From contig JAFXYD010000073.1 in assembly GCA_017541995.1 (NCBI GenBank), positions 1 to 54,926 on the forward strand: DNA of 54,926 bases, in the 5' to 3' direction. The notes under the pieces were generated by a model. It saw only the letters and a program-made list of their open reading frames with translations. It did not search any database and was not told where the DNA came from. Shown piece after piece: positions 24,597 through 33,319 of the stretch (its first letter is position 1; every line of letters starts with the position of its first letter). The position numbers and the translations under genes are program-made. The stretch is from Oscillospiraceae bacterium (GTDB lineage Bacteria; Bacillota; Clostridia; Oscillospirales; Oscillospiraceae).

Positions 24597-25742
24597 TCAG
24601 TCCACAGGCAGATAGAAGAGCTCCAGCACGGCCTCGAAGAGATCCAGCTCGTCGGGATAGAGGACGGCGGTGCTGTTGAGGACGCCGTAGGTGCCGGTGA
24701 TGCTCCGCAGGGTGAATTCGGCCCCGTGGCTCAGGAAGGTGGAGCTCAGGAAGGTCACGTCGGGGATGTCCAGATTCGTCACCATATAGGGGGCCAGGGC
24801 AGAGAAGAGATCTACCGGGAAGCTGAGGGAGGCCTTGGACTTTTCCACCACCAGCTTGGAGAAGGCCTGCACGTACTGCACCTGCCGCTCCATGCGCTTG
24901 GCGTTGGCGTCCACCACCTTCTTGGAGCGGGTCCGGAGATAGCGGTCCAGCCAGGGGCCCTGGAGCTCGATGGGATCTCCCTTTTTGAATTTGGTGCCGT
25001 CGGTCATTTCGATGTCGTCCAGGGCCTTCACCGTGACGTGGCCCACGGCCTCGTTGGCCGCCTGGATGCCGTTCATGTCCAGGGCCAGATAGGAGTGGAT
25101 GGGCAGGTTGTAGAGCAGGCGGGAGACGGAGCGGACGGCGTTTTCGCAGCTGGTCTCCTTGCCGTTGCCGTAGGCAAAGGCCGTGGTGATCTGCAGGGGC
25201 TTGGTGCCCATGTAGACGCCGTCGGCGGCGTAGGCCTCCACCTCGGCGTAGGTGTCCCGGGAGATGTTCAGAATCCGGGTCTTGCCGGTCTTGGTGTCCA
25301 TGGCGATGAGCAGGATCACGTCGGACTGGCCGCCGTCGCCCACCAGCTCCGCGTCGTGGATCGTGTGGTCAATGCCCAAAAAGAGAATGGTAGCCAGATT
25401 CCGGTTCAGCTCATAGGTGCGGCCCTGGTAGACGATGGTGGTGCCGTCGTTGAGCCGGACGATGTAGTCCTCCTCGGGCTCGGAGGAGGGCAGCTCGTTG
25501 TAGATGGGGATCTCCTTGACGGTCTTGCCGATGTCCACGGCGTTTACCTCGCCGTAGATCAGCATATTCCGGCCGCCGATGAAGAGATCCGCGTAGCTCA
25601 GCAGCTTGAAGGCCTCGGCTCCCAGCCGCACCAGGCTCAGCAGCAGCGCCAGCAGCAGCACCGCCGCGCCGGTCATCCGGGCGGTCTTTTTTTTCGGGGC
25701 CGAAAAGCGGCCCTGATAATGACGCTCAGTTTGTGGGCTCAT
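24597..25742 (-). CDS. LytR-CpsA-Psr (LCP) family glycopolymer transferase
   Basis: LCP enzymes attach teichoic acids or capsular polymers to peptidoglycan from undecaprenyl carriers. The protein is 381 residues with a cytosolic basic N-terminus, one membrane helix (about 23-41) and an extracellular LCP domain. Characteristic stretches are FLGID, GGQSDVILLIAMD and ISRDTY, with the conserved Asp and Arg. Its start overlaps the sortase stop by 17 bases, so both are made from one mRNA and probably act on the same cell-wall surface. Confidence 0.88.
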   Translation of the reverse strand: MSPQTERHYQGRFSAPKKKTARMTGAAVLLLALLLSLVRLGAEAFKLLSYADLFIGGRNMLIYGEVNAVDIGKTVKEIPIYNELPSSEPEEDYIVRLNDGTTIVYQGRTYELNRNLATILFLGIDHTIHDAELVGDGGQSDVILLIAMDTKTGKTRILNISRDTYAEVEAYAADGVYMGTKPLQITTAFAYGNGKETSCENAVRSVSRLLYNLPIHSYLALDMNGIQAANEAVGHVTVKALDDIEMTDGTKFKKGDPIELQGPWLDRYLRTRSKKVVDANAKRMERQVQYVQAFSKLVVEKSKASLSFPVDLFSALAPYMVTNLDIPDVTFLSSTFLSHGAEFTLRSITGTYGVLNSTAVLYPDELDLFEAVLELFYLPVD

Positions 25743-26601
25743 CGCTGATCAGCACCCCCTGCACAATATAGCGGGTCGCGCCGTGCTCCAGACAGGTGCT
25801 CAGAATCAAGAGCTTGTCCTCCAGCCCCACTTCCACGTCGGGACGCACGGAGCGGATCATGGTCTTGGGGTTGCGGATGTAGTTCTGGATCCAGTCCTCA
25901 AAGACCCGGTCGCTGGAGAAATCGAAGCAGTTGAGAATGTGGCGGGTGTCAAACTGGATGGCCGCCGCGATCCGGTAGGTCAGAATATGACCCGGTGTGT
26001 AAACGTAGAAAAACTCGTGCTCGTCGAAGATTTTTTGATCCCGGAGATTTGCCAGGGGGGCGAACATGCTGCCGTTGAGCATGTTGTGGCCGTACATCAC
26101 CGTCACCCGGTCGGAGAAGTCCTTGGCGTTGGCCTTCTGGGTGTAGACGGTGCCGGAGAAGAGGTACTTCCGGTAGATGTCCCGGTGGAGATAGAAGTTG
26201 TCCTCGTCCGTGGGCCGGGACTGGCACACGGGCAGATCCACGTCGCTGCACTCCGGCCCCAGGGGCACGTAGATCCAGGCGTAGATGTCCGGGTTGATCT
26301 CCTGCAGGGCCTTGAAGTCCACCGGGTTGTCCGGCAGGGGAGGCTCCGTGGTCTCGGTGGGCAGAGTCTCCGTGGTGACCGGCGCTGCGGTACCGGTGGG
26401 GACGGTGGGGGCCTCGGTGCTGAGGGCCGGGAGCGTCGAGCTGGGAGTCTGGCTGTGGAACTGGCCGGGATCAATGGGCTTTTCCCACCAGGGATTGGTG
26501 AGGATCAGGGCGGCGACGCCTGCCAGCAGCACCAGCAGCGACAGCAGCAGCACCAGCAGCCACAGCTTCTTTTTGGAGCGTTGAGAATCTTGCTTCGGCA
26601 T
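25726..26601 (-). CDS. srtB: Class B sortase
   Basis: A transpeptidase that fixes surface proteins to peptidoglycan or builds pili. The protein is 291 residues with an N-terminal membrane anchor (about 13-34), a Thr/Pro-rich linker (about 50-92) and a catalytic domain carrying His172 (YGHNM), Cys270 (LSTC) and Arg277 (GATRY), the sortase triad. The order and length fit class B. No sortase substrate with an obvious sorting signal is nearby, so the clients are encoded elsewhere. Cotranscribed with the LCP gene. Confidence 0.9.
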   Translation of the reverse strand: MPKQDSQRSKKKLWLLVLLLSLLVLLAGVAALILTNPWWEKPIDPGQFHSQTPSSTLPALSTEAPTVPTGTAAPVTTETLPTETTEPPLPDNPVDFKALQEINPDIYAWIYVPLGPECSDVDLPVCQSRPTDEDNFYLHRDIYRKYLFSGTVYTQKANAKDFSDRVTVMYGHNMLNGSMFAPLANLRDQKIFDEHEFFYVYTPGHILTYRIAAAIQFDTRHILNCFDFSSDRVFEDWIQNYIRNPKTMIRSVRPDVEVGLEDKLLILSTCLEHGATRYIVQGVLISDEPTN

Positions 26602-26637
26602 GGGGAAACTCCTTTCAGAAAGAATTGCAAGGAGAGT

Positions 26638-28083
26638 TTAGCGCTTCATCCAGGTGGAGGGGGAGAGGGAGATCAGCATGGGGTAGATCTCCAGCCGCCC
26701 GAAGAGCATGGCGAAGGAGAGCACGAGCTTGATGTAGGGGGAATAATGCCAATAGCCCAGGGTGGGGCCTACCAGGTTCAGACCCGGGCCGATGTTGTTG
26801 TAGCAGGCGGCTACGGCGCTGAAATTGGAGACGCCGTCAAAGCCGGGCTGAAAGGAAACCAGGAACCAGAACCCGGCAAAGAGGCCGATGTAGAGGGCAA
26901 AGTAGGTGCCGACGCTGATCAGAGTGGTCTGGTCCACCGGCTTGCCCTCGAAGCGTACCGAGTTGACGGACTGCGGATGGAGCAGGTGGCGAACCTCCCG
27001 GCGAGCGGTTTTGAACAGCAGAACCACGCGGGAGACCTTGAGGCCGCCGGCGGTGGAGCCCGCGCAGGCGCCCACGAACATCAGCAGCACCAGAATCATC
27101 CGGGAGAGGGTGGGCCACTGGTTGAAGTCCACCGTGGCAAAGCCCGTGGTGGAGGAGATCGTGGTCACCTGGAAGAAGGCGTGGCGGATGGCCTCGGAGA
27201 AGCTCCCCATCTGGGGCAGAATGTTCCAGCAGATCAGCGCCGTGGCCGCCAGAATGATGCCCGCGTAGGTCCAGAGCTCCTCGCTGCGGAAGGCGGTCTT
27301 GAAGCGGCGCATGGCCAGCAGGAAGTAGAGGTTGAAGTTGACGCCGAAGAGCATCATAAAGGTGGCGACCACCCACTGCAGATAGGGACTGTAGCCCCCC
27401 ATGGAGTCGGCTTTCAGACTGAAGCCGCCGGTACCGGCGGTGCCGAAGGTATGGATGGCGCTGTCGAAGAGAGGCATACCCCCCGCCACCAGCAGAATCA
27501 GCTCCAGCACGGTCATGGCGATGTAGAGCAGATAGAGGATCTTGGCGGTGTCCCGCAGCTTGGGGGAGAGCTTGCCCATGGTTGGCCCGGGCATCTCCGC
27601 CCGGAGCACGTGGATGGTCCGGCCGGGGAGATTCGGCATAATGGCCACCATCAGCACCAGCACCCCCATGCCGCCGATCCAGTGGGTGAAGCTCCGCCAG
27701 AAGAGCATGGAGTGGGACATGGATTCCACGTCCCGCAGAATGGAGGCGCCTGTGGTGGTGAAGCCGGATACCGTCTCAAAGAAGGCGTCCACGTAGTTAG
27801 GGATCTCTCCGCTGAGCAGAAAGGGCAGGGCGCCAAGAGCCGATACGCTGAGCCAGGCGAGGGAGGTGATGAGAAAGCCCTCTCTGGCAAAGAAGACCTG
27901 ATTCTCCGTGCGGAAGAGCTTACAGAGCAGGAGGCCCAGAAACAGGCAGATGGCAATGGTAATCAGGAAGGGAGAGCGGCCGTTGTCCCGGTAGTAAAAG
28001 GAAACGCAGAGCGGCAGGATCAGAAGCCCGCCTTCCAGCAAAAGAATACGGCCCAGCAGGAAATATACCATTTTCCGGTTCAT
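26638..28083 (-). CDS. trkH: Trk-type potassium uptake membrane subunit TrkH
   Basis: A potassium-conducting membrane subunit of 481 residues with eight or more membrane segments. Four pore-loop regions are visible, for example SGFTTTGAS, GTAGTGGFS, STTGFATVDFNQW and YNNIGPGLN, giving the TrkH/KtrB selectivity-filter pattern with a Gly in each. It lies 11 bp downstream of trkA in the same operon. Sortase B begins 37 bp further on. Confidence 0.92.
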   Translation of the reverse strand: MNRKMVYFLLGRILLLEGGLLILPLCVSFYYRDNGRSPFLITIAICLFLGLLLCKLFRTENQVFFAREGFLITSLAWLSVSALGALPFLLSGEIPNYVDAFFETVSGFTTTGASILRDVESMSHSMLFWRSFTHWIGGMGVLVLMVAIMPNLPGRTIHVLRAEMPGPTMGKLSPKLRDTAKILYLLYIAMTVLELILLVAGGMPLFDSAIHTFGTAGTGGFSLKADSMGGYSPYLQWVVATFMMLFGVNFNLYFLLAMRRFKTAFRSEELWTYAGIILAATALICWNILPQMGSFSEAIRHAFFQVTTISSTTGFATVDFNQWPTLSRMILVLLMFVGACAGSTAGGLKVSRVVLLFKTARREVRHLLHPQSVNSVRFEGKPVDQTTLISVGTYFALYIGLFAGFWFLVSFQPGFDGVSNFSAVAACYNNIGPGLNLVGPTLGYWHYSPYIKLVLSFAMLFGRLEIYPMLISLSPSTWMKR

Positions 28084-28094
28084 GCGCGGCCTCC

Positions 28095-29453
28095 TCAGTA
28101 CAGGATCTCAGCCAGGGCGTTGAGCCTGTGCTGGCCCGCGATGACCACCACCCGGTCGCCGGGGAGTATCATATCGTCGCCGGCGGGGATGATGGCTCTG
28201 CGGTCCCGAAGAATACCGGCGACAAGGATGTTTTTCTTCATCCGCAGATCCTTGAGGGGGATTCCGGTATAGGGGGCCTCCCCCTGCACGATGAATTCCA
28301 AAGCCTCGGCCCGGCCCTCCATCAGCTGATAGAGATTCTCGATGGAGGAGCCCATGGAGGATTGCAGGGCGCGGGCATAGCGGAGCACCACGTTCACCAC
28401 CACGTCCTTGGGGGATATGACGCTCTCGAGGCCCATTTGTTCCGCCATTCGGGCCATTTCGTCCCGGTTGACCTTGGCGATGACCTGGCTCACCTGCTGG
28501 CTTTTGGCGTAGTAGGCCACCAGGATGTTCTGCTCGTCCAAGCCGGTCAGCGTAACGAAGGCGTTCTGATCCAGCAGTCCCGCCTCCCGCAGCAGCTCCT
28601 GCTGGGTGCCGTCGCCGCAGTAGACGCGGATGCCGGCCAGCAGGTCGCTGAATCTGTGACACATAGCCCGGTCGCTTTCGATCAGGGTCACGTTCGTGCC
28701 GGAGCTGAGGAGCATTTTTGCCAGATAGAAGGCGATGCGGCTGCCGCCCATCAGCGTGACGTTCCGGGCCTGGCGCTTGGCCAGGCCGGTGGCCTTCAGG
28801 AGCTTCCAGAGCTCGGTCCGGTCGGCGGTCAGGCCGATGCGGTCCCCGGCCTGGAGCCGGAAATCGCCCCGGGGGATGATGACCTCGCTGCCCCGCTGCA
28901 CGACACAGACCAGGAACTTGGCCTTGAAGCGGCCGCGCAGATCCATCAGGCGCTGGCCCAGCAGGGGAGAGTCCTCCTTCAGCCGCAGCTCCACCATCTC
29001 GAAGCTGCGCCGGGAAAAGGTTTCCACCTTGGAGGCGGCGGGGAGCTTGAGAATGTGCAGCAGCTCCTGGGCCGTCAGCAGCTCGGGGTTGATGACCATG
29101 GACAGATCCAGCTGCTGGCGCATAAAGCCCAGAGCCTTGTCGGTGTATTGCGGGTTGCGGATTCGGGCGATGGTGTGCTTGGTTCCCATGCGCTTTGCCA
29201 GAAAGCACATCAGCATGTTCAGCTCGTCGGAGCCGGTGACGGCAATGAAGAGCTCGGCCTTGCCCACGTCGGCCTCCTGCAGGGCTTCGCAGTCGGTGCC
29301 GTTGCCCTCCAGGCACATCACGTCATACTGATTGGTGAGGTCGTCCAGCACGTCCCGGCGGATGTCCACGGCCACCACGTCGTGACCCTCGGACACCAGG
29401 GCGCTCAGCAGCGCCACGCCGATCTTGCCGCAGCCTACAAGGATGATTCTCAT
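28095..29453 (-). CDS. trkA: Trk potassium uptake regulatory subunit TrkA
   Basis: A 452-residue cytosolic NAD-binding regulator made of two RCK units, each with a Rossmann (RCK-N) and an RCK-C domain. The first dinucleotide site starts IILVGCGKIGVALL and the second NVTLMGGSRIAFYLA. It gates the TrkH channel in response to nucleotides. Directly upstream of trkH. Confidence 0.92.
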   Translation of the reverse strand: MRIILVGCGKIGVALLSALVSEGHDVVAVDIRRDVLDDLTNQYDVMCLEGNGTDCEALQEADVGKAELFIAVTGSDELNMLMCFLAKRMGTKHTIARIRNPQYTDKALGFMRQQLDLSMVINPELLTAQELLHILKLPAASKVETFSRRSFEMVELRLKEDSPLLGQRLMDLRGRFKAKFLVCVVQRGSEVIIPRGDFRLQAGDRIGLTADRTELWKLLKATGLAKRQARNVTLMGGSRIAFYLAKMLLSSGTNVTLIESDRAMCHRFSDLLAGIRVYCGDGTQQELLREAGLLDQNAFVTLTGLDEQNILVAYYAKSQQVSQVIAKVNRDEMARMAEQMGLESVISPKDVVVNVVLRYARALQSSMGSSIENLYQLMEGRAEALEFIVQGEAPYTGIPLKDLRMKKNILVAGILRDRRAIIPAGDDMILPGDRVVVIAGQHRLNALAEILY

Positions 29454-29537
29454 AAATAGATTTGCTCCTTATTACAATGAAAAGTAGAAATTAAGGCACC
29501 AGGCGCCCGATTTCCGGCGCCTCCGCTGCGCGTTTGC

Positions 29538-30185
29538 TCAGTGGATGTGGAAGCACTTGTACAGCTTTTTCATTTCCCCCACGGCGTAGACCACGTCGCC
29601 CTTTTGGAAGGGAACGTCGGAGCGGGGGATGGTGACCTGGCCGTCCCGGCGCAGGGAGATCAGGTTCACCTCATATTTCCGCCGCAGGTCCAGCTCCAGC
29701 AGGGTCTTGCCCGCCCAGTCGTCGGGGACGGCCATCTCATAGATGGAATAGCCCGCGTCGAACTGGATAAAGTCCAGAATCTGCTCGGAGGCGTACTTGG
29801 TCGCCAGCCGCAGGGCCATCTGCTTTTCGGGGTAGACCACCTCGTCGGCGCCGTTGCGCAGCAGGAACTTCTCCTGGATCTCGTTCTTGGCCCGGGCGAT
29901 GACCTGCCGGGCCCCCAGATCCTTCAGCAGGGAGGTGGTCTCCAGGGAGGTCTGGAAGTTTTCGCTGATGGTCACCACGCAGAAATCGTAGTTGTCCACC
30001 CCCAGGGTGCTGAGGAAGGCGGGGTTGGTGCAGTCGCCGATCTGCGCGTCGGTGACGTAGGGCATCACGGCGTTGATCCTGGCCTCCCGGGCGTCCACGA
30101 TCATAATCTCAAAGCCTTGGGCGTTCATTTGCCGGGCCAGCATGGAGCCGAAATTCCCGGCCCCCAGGATAAGGACAGACTTCAT
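29538..30185 (-). CDS. ktrA: Ktr potassium uptake regulatory subunit KtrA
   Basis: A 215-residue single RCK protein: N-terminal VLILGAGNFGSMLA dinucleotide motif, followed by the acidic IVDARE strand end, then an RCK-C domain (about 135-215). In Bacillus KtrA rings bind ATP/ADP and c-di-AMP and gate KtrB. It lies between ktrB and trkA, with a 98-bp gap from ktrB that carries a repeat. ATG 30185 follows AGGAGG. Confidence 0.9.
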   Translation of the reverse strand: MKSVLILGAGNFGSMLARQMNAQGFEIMIVDAREARINAVMPYVTDAQIGDCTNPAFLSTLGVDNYDFCVVTISENFQTSLETTSLLKDLGARQVIARAKNEIQEKFLLRNGADEVVYPEKQMALRLATKYASEQILDFIQFDAGYSIYEMAVPDDWAGKTLLELDLRRKYEVNLISLRRDGQVTIPRSDVPFQKGDVVYAVGEMKKLYKCFHIH

Positions 30186-30219
30186 AGAAGAAACCTCCTG
30201 TCGGAATGCAAAACATCTT

Positions 30220-30283
30220 GTTTTTCAAATCGAAATTTGAAAAACACAATCATTTTCAATTCTCAATTTTCAATTTTCAATTG
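30220..30283. repeat. TTGAAAR-family half element between ktrB and ktrA
   Basis: An inner palindrome (TTTTTCAAAT ... ATTTGAAAAA) is followed by four copies of the TTTTCAA heptamer ending at the ktrB stop codon. The block is nearly identical to 17793-17850, showing one dispersed family. Confidence 0.7.
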
Positions 30284-31627
30284 TTATCCCACGGTGACGG
30301 GCTCCTGGGGCTTCCGGCCCGGGGGATTCTTGCCGCCGGGGAGCAGGGCGTAGACCAGGGTCAGAGCCCCCACCCGGCCCAGGAACATCAGCGCCATGAG
30401 CACCAGCTTGGAGGGCAGGTGCAGGCCGGGGGTGATGCCCAGGGTCAGACCCACGGTGCCCACGGCGGAGCCGGTTTCAAACATGCAGGTCAGCAGGGGC
30501 AGATGCTCCACCCGGCTCAGCACCGCAGAGCCCAGGCAGAAGAGGGTCAGATACAGGAAGAGAATCGTACCGGCGTTGCGGATCACGTCCTCCCCGATGC
30601 GGCGGCGGAAGCACTCCACGTCGTCCCGGCGGCGGAACACCGTCATGCCCGCCAGAAAGAGCACGGCCACGGTGGTGGTCTTCATGCCGCCGGCGGTGGA
30701 GCCGGGGGAGCCCCCCACCAGCATCAGAAAGATCATTTGCAGGATGCCCGGCTCCGAGAGCTTTGTCAGATCCGTGGTGTTGAAGCCCGCGGTCCGGGTG
30801 GTGACGGACTGGAACAGGGCGGCCAGCAGCCGTTCCCCAAAGGGCAGATGGGCGTATTCCAGCCAGAAGTTCAGCACGGCGGGGATGAGGATCAGAAGGC
30901 CGGAGCTCACCAGCACCAGCTTGGTCTGGAGCCGGTAGCGCCGGAAGCGCAGGCCGTTTTTCAGCAGGTCCTCCCAAACCAGGAAGCCGATGCCGCCGAT
31001 GACAATCAGCAGCATGATGACGACGTTCACCCAGGCGTCGGCCCCGTAGCCGGTGAGGGAGGAGAACTTCTCCCGGACGCCCATCAGGTCAAAGCCCGCG
31101 TTGCAGAAGGCGGAGACCGCGTGGAACAGGCTGTACCACAGCCCCTTCGGGAAGCCGAAGTCCCGGGCGAAGACCGGCAGCAGCAGCAGGGCGCCGGAGA
31201 GCTCCACGCAGAGGGAGCCCTTGATGATGAAGCCTGTCCGCCGCACGATGCCGCCCACCTGGGGGGCGGAGATGGACTGCTGCATCATGTTCCGCTGGGC
31301 CAGGCTGATGCGGCGGCCCGAGAGGCGGAAGAAGGTGAGGGCCACGGTGATGACCCCCAGGCCCCCGATCTGGATCAGAAGCAGGATCACCGCCTGGCCG
31401 AAGAAGGACCAGTGGGTGGCGGTGTCCCGGACAACGAGGCCCGTGACGCAGGCGGCGGAGACGGAGGTGAAGAGGGTATCGGAAAAGGGGGTAAAGCTCC
31501 GGTCCCGGCTGCAGATGGGCAGGGTCAGAATCAGAGCGCCCAGCAGCACCAGCCCCAGAAAGCCCAGCAGAATCACCTGGAAGGAGGAGGTGGTGCGGTT
31601 TTTGCGTTGGAAGAGACGAAGCTTCAC
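30284..31627 (-). CDS. ktrB: Ktr-type potassium uptake membrane subunit KtrB
   Basis: A 447-residue TrkH/KtrB-family potassium translocator. Pore loops include VSAACVTGL, SAFCNAGFD, TRTAGFNTTD and GSAVGTVGL. The GGSPGSTAGGMKTTT stretch after the third loop matches the family. Paired with ktrA downstream. It follows the MATE gene by 21 bp, so it may be cotranscribed with it. Confidence 0.9.
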   Translation of the reverse strand: MKLRLFQRKNRTTSSFQVILLGFLGLVLLGALILTLPICSRDRSFTPFSDTLFTSVSAACVTGLVVRDTATHWSFFGQAVILLLIQIGGLGVITVALTFFRLSGRRISLAQRNMMQQSISAPQVGGIVRRTGFIIKGSLCVELSGALLLLPVFARDFGFPKGLWYSLFHAVSAFCNAGFDLMGVREKFSSLTGYGADAWVNVVIMLLIVIGGIGFLVWEDLLKNGLRFRRYRLQTKLVLVSSGLLILIPAVLNFWLEYAHLPFGERLLAALFQSVTTRTAGFNTTDLTKLSEPGILQMIFLMLVGGSPGSTAGGMKTTTVAVLFLAGMTVFRRRDDVECFRRRIGEDVIRNAGTILFLYLTLFCLGSAVLSRVEHLPLLTCMFETGSAVGTVGLTLGITPGLHLPSKLVLMALMFLGRVGALTLVYALLPGGKNPPGRKPQEPVTVG

Positions 31628-31648
31628 GGCAGAAGCCCCCTTTCTTGC

Positions 31649-33046
31649 TCAGGCGGCCTTTTCCGCCATTTCAAAGCCGTGGATCCAGTCGGACTTGTAG
31701 TAGTAGACCAGGTAGATGAAGGAGCTGATGAGCCAGGTGATGGGGTAGGCCCAGAACAGCAGGTCGATGTTGTGGTTGATCCGCATGGCTACGGTGATAT
31801 AGGCGATGCGGAACACGCACCAGACCCCCAGCATCACAAACATGGGCACCGTGGCCTTGCCCGCTCCCCGGAAGATGCCCGCCAGGCAGTGGGAGTAGGA
31901 GAGCAGGAAGAAGAACAGAGACTCGATCATGCTCTGCCGCACGCCGATGGCAATGGCCTCCGGGCTGTCGATGAAGAAGGCCACAAAGGGCTTGGCAAAG
32001 AAGAAGAGGATCACGCCGATGATCTCCGCCATGACCATGGAGGACCAGATGCCGAAGCGCGCCCCGGCCTTGGCCCGGTCGTAGCGCCTGGCCCCCAGGT
32101 TCTGACCGATGTAGGTGGTCAGCGACATGGAGAAGGAGGTGATGGGCAGGAAGGCGAAGCCCTGGATCTTGGCGTAGGCCCCGCAGGCGGCGGTGCCCAG
32201 CTTGCCGAAGGTGTTGATGTGGGACTGGACCATGACGTTGGCCAGGCCGATGACGGAGTTCTGAATGCCGGTGGGCAGGCCGTAGCGCAGCACCTGCTTC
32301 AAAATCTCCGGGTCGATGCGCAGCTTTTCCCAGGACAGGGCGTAGACCGTGCCCTTCCGGCACAGCTGGGCCAGGCAGAGCAGGGCGGAGACCACCTGGG
32401 AAATGGTGGTGGCAATGGCGGCCCACTCGATGCCCAGATCCATGGGCCCCAGGAAGAGCCAGTCCAGGCCGATGTTCAAAAGGGAGGAGACGATCAGATA
32501 GTACAGCGGACGCCGGCTGTCGCCCACGGCGTTCATGACGCCCTTGAAGGTGTTGTACATCACCAGGGCCACGGAGCCCGCGAAGTACCAGCGCAGATAG
32601 GCCACCGCGTGGGGGACGACCTCCGGGTCCAGATTCATCCAGACCGGAATGAAGGGGGCCAGCACCACGCCGCAGACCGTCAGCACCAGTCCGCAGATCA
32701 GGGAGATCAGAATGCTGGTGTGGACGCCCTTGGACATGCGCTCCGGATCCTGGGCGCCGAAGTAGCGGCTGATGACCACCCCCGCGCCCATGGAGGCGCC
32801 CACGAAGAAGCTGATCATCAGATGGATCAGATTGCCGGAGGAGGAGACGGCGGCAAAGGCGTCGTCCCCCAAAAACTCACTGACCAGCCAGGCGTCCGCG
32901 ATGCTGTAGAGCTGCTGGAAGAGCTGGCTCAGAAAGATGGGCAGGGCGAAGGCGAAAATGACCCGGCGGGGGTTGCCCTCGGTCATCAGCGTGGCGTCCC
33001 GGCGTCGATGCTCGGGCGCGTGCATGTGAAAATATTTGTATGGCAT
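31649..33046 (-). CDS. MATE-family multidrug/metabolite efflux transporter
   Basis: A 465-residue 12-segment membrane protein with two MatE halves. The N-terminal PRRVIFAFALPIFLSQLFQQ and the paired sequence in the second half (QVLRYGLPTGIQNSV) are typical. Exports cationic or small organic compounds with Na+ or H+; substrate unknown. The ATG at 33046 is weakly served by GGAG 13 bases away; an internal ATG at about residue 21 (MTEGNPRR) is possible. First gene of the minus-strand potassium/envelope block. Confidence 0.88.
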   Translation of the reverse strand: MPYKYFHMHAPEHRRRDATLMTEGNPRRVIFAFALPIFLSQLFQQLYSIADAWLVSEFLGDDAFAAVSSSGNLIHLMISFFVGASMGAGVVISRYFGAQDPERMSKGVHTSILISLICGLVLTVCGVVLAPFIPVWMNLDPEVVPHAVAYLRWYFAGSVALVMYNTFKGVMNAVGDSRRPLYYLIVSSLLNIGLDWLFLGPMDLGIEWAAIATTISQVVSALLCLAQLCRKGTVYALSWEKLRIDPEILKQVLRYGLPTGIQNSVIGLANVMVQSHINTFGKLGTAACGAYAKIQGFAFLPITSFSMSLTTYIGQNLGARRYDRAKAGARFGIWSSMVMAEIIGVILFFFAKPFVAFFIDSPEAIAIGVRQSMIESLFFFLLSYSHCLAGIFRGAGKATVPMFVMLGVWCVFRIAYITVAMRINHNIDLLFWAYPITWLISSFIYLVYYYKSDWIHGFEMAEKAA

Positions 33047-33081
33047 GACAGTAAATACACTCCGTAAAAAACATTCATACT

Positions 33082-33110
33082 ATTATACATGAAAAGGGGC
33101 TTTTTGTAAA
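33082..33110 (-). promoter_or_regulatory. Promoter of the MATE gene with palindromic operator
   Basis: On the minus strand TTTACA (33105-33110) and TATAAT (33082-33087) are 17 bp apart. A 20-bp palindrome with arms GGGGCTTT/AAAGCCCC (33097-33116) covers the -35 box and could bind a repressor. Beyond it is a perfect 20-bp tandem duplication (33117-33136 and 33137-33156). Confidence 0.65.
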
Positions 33111-33162
33111 GCCCCGACGTGGGAGAAAATCAAGGGACGTGGGAGAAAATCAAGGGTTTTGC

Positions 33163-33307
33163 CGGATCAGGGATCAAGGATCAGGGATCAAGGATCAGGG
33201 AACGTAGGGACGGCACCCTGCCGTCCGCGTTTTCCGCCCGCAGCAAAGGAAAAAAAAGGAATAGGGAATAAGCTGCCTATAACACACTTATTCCTTATTC
33301 CTTGTTC
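33163..33307. repeat. Composite of GGATCAR heptamers, a REP hairpin and a GGAATAA element
   Basis: Three repeat types follow each other: tandem GGATCAA/GGATCAG heptamers (33163-33201); a GTAG hairpin with stem GGACGGCA/TGCCGTCC (33204-33226); and an inverted GGAATAA element (33257-33307). Together they fill the gap between the MATE promoter and the amidase end. No gene is visible here. Confidence 0.75.
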
Positions 33308-33319
33308 CTGATTACTTGC

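Noticed and set aside
30186-30283. c-di-AMP (ydaO) riboswitch before ktrA
   Set aside because: The gap is only 98 bp and is filled by a TTGAAAR repeat; no aptamer-like structure is visible.
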